From the NCBI GenBank assembly GCA_017421905.1, contig JAFOHH010000216.1, forward strand, positions 1 to 6,548: a stretch of DNA of 6,548 bases, read 5' to 3'. Each line of letters starts with the position of its first letter. The stretch's first letter is position 1. The notes below the pieces were generated by a model. The model worked only from the letters and a program-made list of their open reading frames with translations, did no database searches and was not told the origin of the DNA. Shown piece after piece: positions 1 to 5,495 of this stretch. The position numbers were made by a program, and so were the translations under genes. The DNA comes from Clostridia bacterium (GTDB lineage Bacteria > Bacillota > Clostridia > Christensenellales > Borkfalkiaceae).

Positions 1-254
1 AGAGCGGTAAGGCTCCCCTCACATACGCAATAGGCAAAGATTTGAAAGGCAAGAAGATTGGCGTTCAAAAGGGTACGACGGGTTATATGCTTATCGAAGA
101 TGCTATTGCAAACGGCGTATTGAAGAATAGCGGTGCTGAAGTTATCGAATATGATAACGGTGCGCTTGCATTGACGGCTGTTAAGAACGGTAAGTGCGAC
201 GTTGTTGTTATCGACGCTCTTCCCGCAATGAAAATGGTAAAAACCCAAAAGTAA
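1..254 (+). CDS. Amino acid ABC transporter solute-binding protein, 3' end (short C-terminus)
   Basis: Only the last 83 codons are present, in the frame beginning at position 3; the start lies upstream of the window. The segment LKGKKIGVQKGTTG (from about position 42), a Tyr-Asp/Asn-Gly stretch, and KNGKCDVVVIDALPA is the second lobe of SBP_bac_3 (type II periplasmic-binding-protein fold) proteins, which in Firmicutes are membrane-anchored lipoproteins capturing polar amino acids outside the cell. The permease and ATPase that follow fit this role. The stop (252-254) comes only about 10 residues after the IDxxPA motif. Family members normally continue another 50-60 residues, returning to the first lobe with a YAIAV-type strand and C-terminal helices. 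No frame downstream encodes that missing part, and a hairpin starts 39 bases after the stop, so the early end looks genuine rather than a simple frameshift. The family call is firm; the ligand and functionality are unknown. Confidence 0.85.
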   Translation, partial: SGKAPLTYAIGKDLKGKKIGVQKGTTGYMLIEDAIANGVLKNSGAEVIEYDNGALALTAVKNGKCDVVVIDALPAMKMVKTQK

Positions 255-292
255 GAATTAAAATATATAATAAAATAACCTTTAGCCATTTA

Positions 293-329
293 GGCAAAAG
301 CAGGGCGACGTTGCGCCCTGCTTTATGCC
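293..329 (+). terminator. Intercistronic stem-loop / attenuating terminator after the binding-protein gene
   Basis: A perfect 11-bp inverted repeat, AAAGCAGGGCG (297-307) and CGCCCTGCTTT (314-324), encloses the loop ACGTTG. GGCA (293-296) can pair with TGCC (326-329) around one bulged A, extending the stem to 15 bp. It is followed by GTTTT, a weak U-tract. Hairpins between a binding-protein gene and its permease gene commonly give partial termination or 3'-end protection so that the binding protein is made in excess; that role is inferred here. Confidence 0.75.
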
Positions 330-446
330 GTTTTAAGGGGAGTCGGAAACGAGGTGTTTCGGTGGCGATAACTGCTTTTTTATGCGCCGCACCGTCGGTT
401 TTCGTTCAAGCCCTTTTGGTAAAGAGAAAAAATAAGGAATAAAACT
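330..446 (+). other. Structured intergenic leader before the permease gene
   Basis: This stretch lies between the hairpin and the permease start and has no credible ORF. Two further possible stem-loops are visible: GAAAC (346-350) with GTTTC (356-360), and CGGTGGCG (360-367) with CGCCGCACCG (385-394), the latter with a 2-nt bulge. No convincing -35/-10 pair was found, so the permease is probably reached by read-through. The ribosome site is a modest AAGGA at about 434-438. I recognise no riboswitch class. Confidence 0.35.
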
Positions 447-1154
447 ATGGACTTTTTAAAAAACGCGTGGGAATGGATTGTCGATGGCGTTTCTACCACG
501 TTACTGAAAGCAGACCGCTGGAAATGGTACGTAGAAGGCATTGAAAAAACGCTACTCATTTCCCTTGGCGCAATTGCGCTGGGCTGCGTAATCGGCATAA
601 TTGTTGCGCTGATTAAATATATGGCAAAAAAATACGGGCGGGGCAAAGCCGTAGCGCGCGTTTGCGACGTATACCTTACCGTAATTCGCGGTACGCCCGT
701 TTATTTGCAAATGTTAATTATGTCGCTTATCGTTTTGGCTTCGGCAAACGAAGAATTGGTTGGTATCATTACGTTTGGTATCAACTCCGGTGCGTACGTT
801 GCCGAAATTATCCGCGCAGGACTGGAATCGGTAGACGACGGACAGCTAGAAGCTGGCGGCAGCCTTGGTATGGGGCGTTTTCTCGTAATGAAGGAAATTG
901 TCCTGCCCCAAGCGGTAAGACGTTCTCTCCCCCCCTTGTGTAACGAATTTATTGCGCTGATTAAGGAAACCTCTATCATCGGCGCAATCGGCGTAAAAGA
1001 TATTACGAAAGTAGCAGACCAAATTATTGCGCGCAATGCCGAGCCCTTCTTTCCCTATATGGTATCGGCGGCAATTTATCTTGCTATGGTAATTGCTTTA
1101 ACCAAGCTTCTCCGCATTTTAGAAAGGAGGATGGCAAAAAGTGACAGAAATTAA
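447..1154 (+). CDS. Polar amino acid ABC transporter permease (HisM/GlnP type)
   Basis: This 235-aa inner-membrane permease would form the translocation pore of the importer with the neighbouring ATPase. Residues about 34-57 are a clear first membrane helix; further hydrophobic helices lie near 86-99, 103-120, 165-182 and 203-224. RGTP (81-84) follows the first cytoplasmic loop. The EAA loop that docks onto the ATPase spans about 130-163, with EAGGSLGM (135-142), LPQA (153-156) and then LPPL and KETS, which is the signature of the polar amino acid permease branch (BPD_transp_1). Length is typical. The ATG has an AAGGA site about 8 bases upstream. The 3' end overlaps the ATPase start by 14 bp, which suggests translational coupling. 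Substrate cannot be assigned from the permease alone. Confidence 0.93.
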   Translation: MDFLKNAWEWIVDGVSTTLLKADRWKWYVEGIEKTLLISLGAIALGCVIGIIVALIKYMAKKYGRGKAVARVCDVYLTVIRGTPVYLQMLIMSLIVLASANEELVGIITFGINSGAYVAEIIRAGLESVDDGQLEAGGSLGMGRFLVMKEIVLPQAVRRSLPPLCNEFIALIKETSIIGAIGVKDITKVADQIIARNAEPFFPYMVSAAIYLAMVIALTKLLRILERRMAKSDRN

Positions 1155-2088
1155 TTTGGAAAAAACTGAAAATACCCAGCCGCTTTCCATCGGCGAAACG
1201 CTAATTACCGTAAAAAGCCTTTGCAAGCAGTTTGACGAAACCCGCGTTTTAACGGGTATTGACATTGAAATTAAAAAGGGCGACGTGGTTGCCGTAATCG
1301 GCCCTTCCGGTTGCGGAAAGTCTACTTTTCTGCGCTGCTTAAACCTGTTAGAGCAGCCCACCGCAGGCGAAATTTGCATTGGGGGAGAAGACCTCTTCCG
1401 TTGCTATAGCCTATACACCGCCGAAAAAATTGCCGAGATTAAAAAGCAAATTAAGGCGGCGAAAAAAAAGGGCGAGCCCCTGCCTGAGGAGCTTACCGCA
1501 AGCCTTACCGCTTTGCAGGCCGAATATAAGGCGCAAAAAGCAGAGGAAAAGCAAATTGCCAAAATTGCGGCAAAAAACCTCAATAAGCACCGCGAAAAGG
1601 TGGGTATGGTGTTTCAGCAATTTAACCTGTTCCCCCATATGACCATTTTGAAAAATATGACCGTTGCGCCCGTGCGCCTCAAAAAGCTTTCGCAAGAGGA
1701 GGCGGAAAAGCAGGCGTTGGAGCTTTTGGAAAAGGTGGGTTTGCAGGACCGTGCAAACGACTACCCCTCCGCGCTTTCGGGCGGACAAAAGCAACGCGTT
1801 GCCATTGTGCGTGCGCTCCTTATGAACCCCGACGTGCTTTTATTTGACGAGCCCACCTCCGCCTTAGACCCCGAAATGGTTGGCGAAGTGCTTTCGGTTA
1901 TGACCGAGCTTGCCAAGGAGGGTATGACCATGGTCGTGGTAACGCACGAAATGGGCTTTGCCAAAGAGGTTGCAAACCGCGTTATTTTCATTGACGAAGG
2001 AAAAATTATGGAAGAAGCCGACCCCGTTACCTTTTTCGGCTCTCCCAAGCATCCCCGCTTAAAGGATTTTCTTTCCAAAGTGCTTTAA
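1141..2088 (+). CDS. Amino acid ABC transporter ATP-binding protein with an extra helical insertion
   Basis: This 315-aa cytoplasmic ATPase powers the importer. Motifs occur in canonical order: Walker [10 protein letters not shown] (54-62), Q-loop [10 protein letters not shown] (157-166), ABC signature LSGGQ (212-216), Walker B LLFDEP (233-238) with catalytic E237, D-loop SALD (240-243) and switch H269 in VVTHEMGFA. The closest architecture is the GlnQ/HisP polar amino acid family, normally about 240 aa. Part of the extra length is a 20-residue N-terminal extension; most is a Lys/Ala/Glu-rich segment at about 92-147 between the Walker A subdomain and the Q-loop. Walker A Lys to Q-loop Gln is 99 residues here against 44 in E. 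coli GlnQ as I recall its sequence. The start is GTG, placed 10 bases after AGGAGG (1125-1130), which lies inside the permease gene. A strong terminator follows the stop, so this is the last gene of the operon. Confidence 0.95.
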   Translation: MTEINLEKTENTQPLSIGETLITVKSLCKQFDETRVLTGIDIEIKKGDVVAVIGPSGCGKSTFLRCLNLLEQPTAGEICIGGEDLFRCYSLYTAEKIAEIKKQIKAAKKKGEPLPEELTASLTALQAEYKAQKAEEKQIAKIAAKNLNKHREKVGMVFQQFNLFPHMTILKNMTVAPVRLKKLSQEEAEKQALELLEKVGLQDRANDYPSALSGGQKQRVAIVRALLMNPDVLLFDEPTSALDPEMVGEVLSVMTELAKEGMTMVVVTHEMGFAKEVANRVIFIDEGKIMEEADPVTFFGSPKHPRLKDFLSKVL

Positions 2089-2095
2089 TTGTAAT

Positions 2096-2132
2096 AAAAA
2101 CCGTTTTTCGCTTGCGAAAGGCGGTTTTTTTT
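2096..2132 (+). terminator. Rho-independent terminator of the ABC transporter operon
   Basis: CCGTTTTTCG (2101-2110) pairs with CGAAAGGCGG (2115-2124), with two G-U pairs, around the loop CTTG, followed by eight T (2125-2132). Five A (2096-2100) can extend pairing into the T-tract. It begins 8 bases after the ATPase stop. Confidence 0.9.
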
Positions 2133-2140
2133 GTTATAAT
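2112..2140 (+). promoter_or_regulatory. SigA-type extended -10 promoter for the ynzC-like / fusion-gene operon
   Basis: TTGCGA (2112-2117) and TATAAT (2135-2140) are separated by exactly 17 bp, and TGT immediately precedes TATAAT, giving an extended -10. The predicted transcription start is about 2147, leaving a leader of about 45 nt before the ATG at 2192. The -35 box lies in the loop and descending arm of the preceding terminator. I saw no LexA-type box (CGAAC with an inverted GTTCG) here, unlike the SOS-controlled ynzC operon of B. subtilis. Confidence 0.75.
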
Positions 2141-2176
2141 GTGAGTAGAAAATTCGGTGCGATTTCCCTTCGCCCC

Positions 2177-2184
2177 AAAGGAAG
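2177..2184 (+). promoter_or_regulatory. Ribosome binding site that sets the ynzC-like start
   Basis: AAAGGAAG lies 7 bases before ATG 2192. It selects this start over an in-frame GTG at 2141, which lies directly against the -10 box and would not be on the transcript. Confidence 0.65.
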
Positions 2185-2191
2185 AACCGGT

Positions 2192-2425
2192 ATGGACCAA
2201 AAATTAATTGACCGCATTAACGAACTTGCCAAAAAGGCAAAAACAATAGGCTTAACGGCGGAAGAATCTGCCGAGCGCGAGCGTCTTCGCAAGGAATACC
2301 TTGCCCAGTTTCGCAAAGGGTTTCAGCAAATTCTCGATAACACCTACGTAGAAACGCCCGATGGCGAAAAAAGCAAACTGCAACGCAAAACGGAAGTGGA
2401 AGAGGAAACGAAACCCCTTTCTTAA
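2192..2425 (+). CDS. YnzC/DUF896 family small protein
   Basis: This 77-aa cytoplasmic protein matches the DUF896 (YnzC) family in order and length: RINELAKKAK (8-17), then GLTAEE (20-25), then ERLRKEYLAQFR (30-41), and a variable charged tail. B. subtilis YnzC is also about 77 aa and is a small helical protein of unclear function, encoded there with the SOS cell-division inhibitor gene yneA. The helical part is residues about 3-50; the tail is rich in Glu and Lys. The stop overlaps the ribosome site of the next gene, and only 13 bases separate the two genes, so they form one operon. I can state the family with confidence but not a molecular role. Confidence 0.88.
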   Translation: MDQKLIDRINELAKKAKTIGLTAEESAERERLRKEYLAQFRKGFQQILDNTYVETPDGEKSKLQRKTEVEEETKPLS

Positions 2426-2430
2426 GGAGG
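2424..2430 (+). promoter_or_regulatory. Ribosome binding site that sets the fusion-gene start
   Basis: AAGGAGG overlaps the stop codon of the ynzC-like gene and lies 8 bases before ATG 2439. It fixes the start there rather than at the in-frame ATG at 2361 inside the upstream gene; TrmB homology also begins at 2439. Confidence 0.85.
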
Positions 2431-2438
2431 AACGGATT

Positions 2439-4400
2439 ATGCGAATGCGCTATAAAAAACATTTAACCGAGCGAATGGGCGCGGCAAGCGATTATCTCGT
2501 ACCCCTGCAATCCCTTCCCTCCGACGTGCGCCTTGCAGAGGGTATGCAGGCGCAATTATGCTTTTCGGAGATTTTCGGTAACGATAACCCCGTGTATTTG
2601 GAAATCGGTTGCGGAAAGGGCTCTTTTGCCCTTGCTTATGCCAAAAAGCATCCCGACCGCAATATTTTAGCGGTGGAAAAAATTTCTAACGTCATCGTTG
2701 CCGCACTCGAATCGGCAAAAGAGGCAGAGGGGGAAACGGGGCATATTGCCAACCTGCGCTATTTAAATTGCGGCGCGGAGTATTTGCCCTTTTATATCCC
2801 CAGCGGATCGATTGCAGGCATTTACCTCAATTTTTCCTGCCCCTATCCCAAGAATACCTATGCGCACCGCCGTTTAACCGCGCGTCGCTTTTTAGAGGAT
2901 TATACCAAAATGCTCGTTTCGGGCGGTACGGTTACGCAAAAAACGGACAACGCGCCCTTTTTCGATTATTCCTTGCAAGAATACGCGGCGGCAGGCTATA
3001 CGACCCTTTCGGTGAACTACGACCTGTACGCAGGGGATATTTCCGATAATATTCCCACGGAATACGAAAAGATGTTTTATACCAAAACCACTATCAAAAA
3101 AACGGTGCAGCGCGCGCCCGAAGGTCGCCAAAACGCATCGCAAGCGGTAGAGGAATATATCAAATCGCATATTATGAATACCGTCCGTCCGCCGCACGGA
3201 TTTTTGGCAAAGCCCTTTACCGTGCCTTGCGAGGACGGCGGTTTTAACAACTTTTATTACTGGGATACCTATTTCACCAACCTTGCCCTATATTTTACGG
3301 GAAACGAGGAGCAAGCCAAAAACAATTTGGATAACTTTGCTTCCTGCGTGCGGCATTTTGGGTATATCCCCAACGCCGATCATCTTACCGATCGTTCCCA
3401 ACCGCCCCTTTTTGCACGCGGCGTGCGCGATTATTTGCATTACACGGGCGATGCGCAAGGCGCAAAAGAATACCTCCCCTACGTTGTAAAGGAGCTTTCC
3501 TTTTGGGAAGAAAACCGCAAAAAACCCAGCGGACTGTACGGCTGGGGTGGCGGCGAAGAAGGGGAAGGCTTAAAGGCTTTTTACCTTTACGTTTGCGATA
3601 GATTGGGCGTAACCCCCAAAACCGAGCGCGAAGCGCTTTTCGATCAAGCCAAGGGCTTTATGGCTATAGCGGAAAGCGGCTGGGATTTTACCTTCCGCTT
3701 TGGCAGAGATTTTGTGGCGCACGAATGGGCGGCGGTCGATTTAACCGCGCTTTTGGCAGATGCTTGGGCTTCGGTACAAGAGGTTGCCGAGGCGGTGGGA
3801 GAAACGGAGCTTTCCCAAACCGCCAAAGAAAAAAAGGAGCAAATTATCGCTTCGCTTGCCAAGTTAAAAGCGCCCGACGGTACCTACCGCGACAAAAGGG
3901 AAAAAGACGGCGTGTTTTCCGACCTGTTTACTGCGGCAAGCCTATACCCTTACGCTTTTGGGGTTACGGAAAACAAAAAGACGGCAGACCGCGTTATTTC
4001 CCGTTTGGTTGCCCCCTGCGGCGTTGCCACGGGAGAAGACCGTGGCGAAGATCAGTATTTGCAATGGGATTTCCCCATGCTGTGGCCGCCCCTTTCGCTG
4101 TTTGGCTATTTTGCGGCAAAGAATACGGGCAACGACCAAATAGCGGCGGAAATTTCCAACAAATTCCGCAAAACGGTAGAAAATTGCTTTTTAAAAACGG
4201 GTAAGCTGTGGGAAAAATACAATATGAAAACGGGCGAGCCGGGCGGTAGTGTGGAATACCAAACTCCCGATATGCTTGGCTGGACGGCAGGCGTTTATTT
4301 ATTCTTTTTAAAGGAAAGTAAATCCCGCCCCAAAAAGCAACCGGGCTTTCGCCAGGTGTGGGAAGGCCCGAACCCCCGCAAAAAACCCAAAAAGAGATAA
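2439..4400 (+). CDS. Fusion of TrmB-type tRNA (guanine-N7) methyltransferase and GH37 trehalase-family hydrolase
   Basis: One uninterrupted frame of 653 aa with two unrelated enzyme domains and no signal peptide. Residues 1 to about 226 are TrmB-like, the family that methylates G46 of tRNA with SAM: SAM-binding LEIGCGKGSF (54-63), the NFS-x-PxPK region (131-138), RRLT (144-147), KTDN (168-171) and TEYE (207-210). The family Asp-Pro-Trp is Cys134-Pro-Tyr here, and the usual following His is Tyr141. Residues about 236-625 are GH37-like, hydrolysing alpha,alpha-trehalose or a related disaccharide: YYWDTY (273-278), IPNADH (310-315), DRSQPP (318-323), SGWDF (413-417) with putative acid D416, QWDFPMLWPP (542-551), and VEYQ then GWT with putative base E606. 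The GH37 part is about 400 residues against about 550 in E. coli TreA/TreF, lacking the N-terminal portion. Residues 626-653 are a Lys/Arg/Pro tail. No usable internal ribosome site precedes the second domain. Domain calls are firm; either activity is unproven. Confidence 0.88.
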   Translation: MRMRYKKHLTERMGAASDYLVPLQSLPSDVRLAEGMQAQLCFSEIFGNDNPVYLEIGCGKGSFALAYAKKHPDRNILAVEKISNVIVAALESAKEAEGETGHIANLRYLNCGAEYLPFYIPSGSIAGIYLNFSCPYPKNTYAHRRLTARRFLEDYTKMLVSGGTVTQKTDNAPFFDYSLQEYAAAGYTTLSVNYDLYAGDISDNIPTEYEKMFYTKTTIKKTVQRAPEGRQNASQAVEEYIKSHIMNTVRPPHGFLAKPFTVPCEDGGFNNFYYWDTYFTNLALYFTGNEEQAKNNLDNFASCVRHFGYIPNADHLTDRSQPPLFARGVRDYLHYTGDAQGAKEYLPYVVKELSFWEENRKKPSGLYGWGGGEEGEGLKAFYLYVCDRLGVTPKTEREALFDQAKGFMAIAESGWDFTFRFGRDFVAHEWAAVDLTALLADAWASVQEVAEAVGETELSQTAKEKKEQIIASLAKLKAPDGTYRDKREKDGVFSDLFTAASLYPYAFGVTENKKTADRVISRLVAPCGVATGEDRGEDQYLQWDFPMLWPPLSLFGYFAAKNTGNDQIAAEISNKFRKTVENCFLKTGKLWEKYNMKTGEPGGSVEYQTPDMLGWTAGVYLFFLKESKSRPKKQPGFRQVWEGPNPRKKPKKR

Positions 4401-4421
4401 CGAATTTTCCAAACAAAAAAC

Positions 4422-4445
4422 GCCCCTGCCGCATGCGGTAGGGGC
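4422..4445 (-). terminator. Terminator between convergent genes, strongest for the AraC transcript
   Basis: GCCCCTGCCG (4422-4431) pairs with CGGTAGGGGC (4436-4445), with one G-U pair on the plus strand, around CATG. Read leftward, the hairpin is followed by G, six T, G and three T, a classic rho-independent terminator for araC. Read rightward it is followed only by TTATT, so it may act weakly on the fusion-gene transcript, 21 bases after that stop. Confidence 0.82.
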
Positions 4446-4534
4446 TTATTCGCGTCCAAATAGGGGAAACGCCAGGATCGTAACGGTTAAAGGCGTTGTT
4501 GGGTAGGGGCTTATTCGCGCTTAAATAGGGGAAA
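4438..4534 (+). repeat. Pair of 32-bp imperfect direct repeats, 65 bp apart
   Basis: Copy 1 (4438-4469) and copy 2 (4503-4534) share GTAGGGGCTTATTCGCG, then three differing bases, then AAATAGGGGAAA: 29 of 32 match. Copy 1 begins with the right arm of the terminator hairpin; copy 2 carries the same AGGGGC but lacks the left arm. Between them AACGCC (4468-4473) and GGCGTT (4492-4497) form a further short inverted repeat. Origin may be a local duplication or two copies of a dispersed intergenic element. No ORF is credible here. Confidence 0.8.
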
Positions 4535-4544
4535 GGTTTATGCA

Positions 4545-4675
4545 GCGCGATTTTTATGCTTTTTTTTCGGGCGGAACTTGCCCGTCGGCGCGATTTTTAT
4601 GCTTTTTTTCGGGCGGAGATTGCCTGTCAGCGCGTTTTTTATGCTTTTTTCGGGCGAAACTTGCCAGGCCGCGCG
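4545..4675 (+). repeat. Three-unit tandem repeat (about 42 bp) at the end of the AraC gene
   Basis: Units at 4545-4587 (43 bp), 4588-4629 (42 bp) and 4630-4670 (41 bp) are followed by the first five bases (GCGCG) of a fourth unit that ends at the araC stop. Each unit runs GCGCG, a T-tract, ATGC, a second T-tract, CGGGC, a 7-base loop, then GCCCG or a variant. The second T-tract is 8, 7 and 6 long, which accounts for the length steps. The CGGGC/GCCCG stem is kept by a G-U pair in unit 2 and weakened in unit 3. It lies in the araC 3' untranslated region, downstream of the fusion gene. Confidence 0.9.
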
Positions 4676-5443
4676 TTACGCCTTGTTATCGCTTTGCTCT
4701 TTTTCCTTGGCGGGCGGATAGCCGTAAAACTTTTTAAAGGTTTTGGAAAAGTTAAATTCGTCCTCGTAGCCGACCATATGGGCGGTAACGTTTACGGGGT
4801 ATCCCTCCGCAAGAAAGGTTTTGGCTTGCTCCATGCGCACGGTGGTAAGAAATTCCTTTACGCTAACGCCGTAGCGTGTTTTAAACATGCGGTACAAATA
4901 ACTGCGTTCAAAGCCAAAGGTGCGCGCCAAATCGGAAACGTGCACATTATACATATAGTTGTAGCGAATGTAGCGGCGCACGGAGGAAATTCTGCCATAG
5001 CTATCCGTATTCGTTTCCTTGTAAAACAAACGGGAAAGCAATTCGTACAGCACGGAAAGATATAGCTCGGGCGAGCGGCTTTCCGTATTATATAATTCGC
5101 GCACGCGCGAAAGCATTTCCATCGGGCAGGAGTAAACGGAATCGCCCTCTAAAAAGGGCTGCGCCGCCGTGCCGTGAAAGCCAATCCAACCGTATTCCCA
5201 CGGGCTATTTTTATCTGCCTCGTACACGGTAACCTCTCCGGGGCGGATAACGAACAGTTGCCCTTCCGAAATTTTATGCTCACCGTATTTATCCCAAAGC
5301 TTTCCCTTGCCTGCAAGGCAAAAGTGAATTAAATAGCAATCTCTTACGTGTGGACCAAAGCGGTGGCCCTTTTCGCATACTTCAAAACCGCAAAAAATAG
5401 CGGAAAGATCCTTTTTCGTGTTAGAAAACGTGTATTTATACAT
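4676..5443 (-). CDS. AraC-family transcriptional regulator (MsmR/RafR-like layout)
   Basis: This 255-aa cytoplasmic DNA-binding regulator has an N-terminal cupin-like sensing domain at residues about 25-110 (RDCYLIHFCLAGKGKLW, GQLFVIRPGEV, WEYGWIGFHG) and a C-terminal AraC domain with two helix-turn-helices at about 155-250: VSDLARTFGFERSYLYRMFK (169-188), then NVTAHMVGYEDEFNFSKTFK (218-237) and the PP of the family signature. This sensor type usually binds a sugar and activates a nearby carbohydrate gene; the divergent GH4 gene is the obvious target. The start is ATG 5443, because GGAGGAG lies 5 bases upstream; a longer frame from 5509 would begin upstream of the predicted promoter. The gene converges on the fusion gene and ends in a terminator about 230 bases downstream. 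Family is certain; the ligand, perhaps an alpha-galactoside, is inferred from context. Confidence 0.93.
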   Translation of the reverse strand: MYKYTFSNTKKDLSAIFCGFEVCEKGHRFGPHVRDCYLIHFCLAGKGKLWDKYGEHKISEGQLFVIRPGEVTVYEADKNSPWEYGWIGFHGTAAQPFLEGDSVYSCPMEMLSRVRELYNTESRSPELYLSVLYELLSRLFYKETNTDSYGRISSVRRYIRYNYMYNVHVSDLARTFGFERSYLYRMFKTRYGVSVKEFLTTVRMEQAKTFLAEGYPVNVTAHMVGYEDEFNFSKTFKKFYGYPPAKEKEQSDNKA

Positions 5444-5448
5444 AATAA

Positions 5449-5455
5449 CTCCTCC
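5449..5455 (-). promoter_or_regulatory. Ribosome binding site that sets the AraC start
   Basis: GGAGGAG on the minus strand lies 5 bases before ATG 5443 and selects it over the longer in-frame start at 5509. Confidence 0.85.
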
Positions 5456-5465
5456 AACAAACAAC

Positions 5466-5495
5466 ATTTTACCATAAAATAGACGCAAAAAGCAA
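5466..5495 (-). promoter_or_regulatory. Probable AraC gene promoter, extended -10
   Basis: On the minus strand TAAAAT (5471-5466) is preceded by TGG, giving an extended -10, with a weak -35 TTGCTT (5495-5490) at 18 bp. The predicted start near 5459 leaves a short leader of about 16 nt that just contains the ribosome site. Confidence 0.55.

Noticed and set aside
194..442. Frame of 82 codons that might restore the missing end of the binding protein
   Set aside because: Its translation shows no type II binding-protein features and reads straight through the hairpin at 293-329.
2141..2191. GTG start for the ynzC-like gene, 17 codons upstream
   Set aside because: It lies directly after the -10 box, upstream of the predicted transcription start. 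The YnzC match begins at ATG 2192, which has a proper ribosome site.
2141..2191. LexA/SOS box upstream of the ynzC-like gene
   Set aside because: It was expected from the B. subtilis arrangement, but no CGAAC with an inverted GTTCG is present in the leader or promoter.
2361..2438. Longer start of the fusion gene inside the ynzC-like gene
   Set aside because: It would overlap the upstream gene by 65 bases with no ribosome site, while ATG 2439 has AAGGAGG at 8 bases.
3174..3200. Internal ATG that would make the GH37 half a separate gene
   Set aside because: The only purine-rich stretch (AGAGGA) is about 20 bases away, and no stop separates the halves, so independent initiation is not supported.
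4545..4675. CRISPR-like array
   Set aside because: Units follow one another directly with no unique spacers, there are only three, and no cas genes are present.
4540..5065. Plus-strand frames giving repeated peptides (ARFLCFF-like) and a 169-codon frame opposite the AraC gene
   Set aside because: The repeated peptide comes from the tandem array, whose unit lengths of 43, 42 and 41 bp shift the frame at each unit. The rest is antisense to a clear AraC-family gene, and there is no ribosome site.
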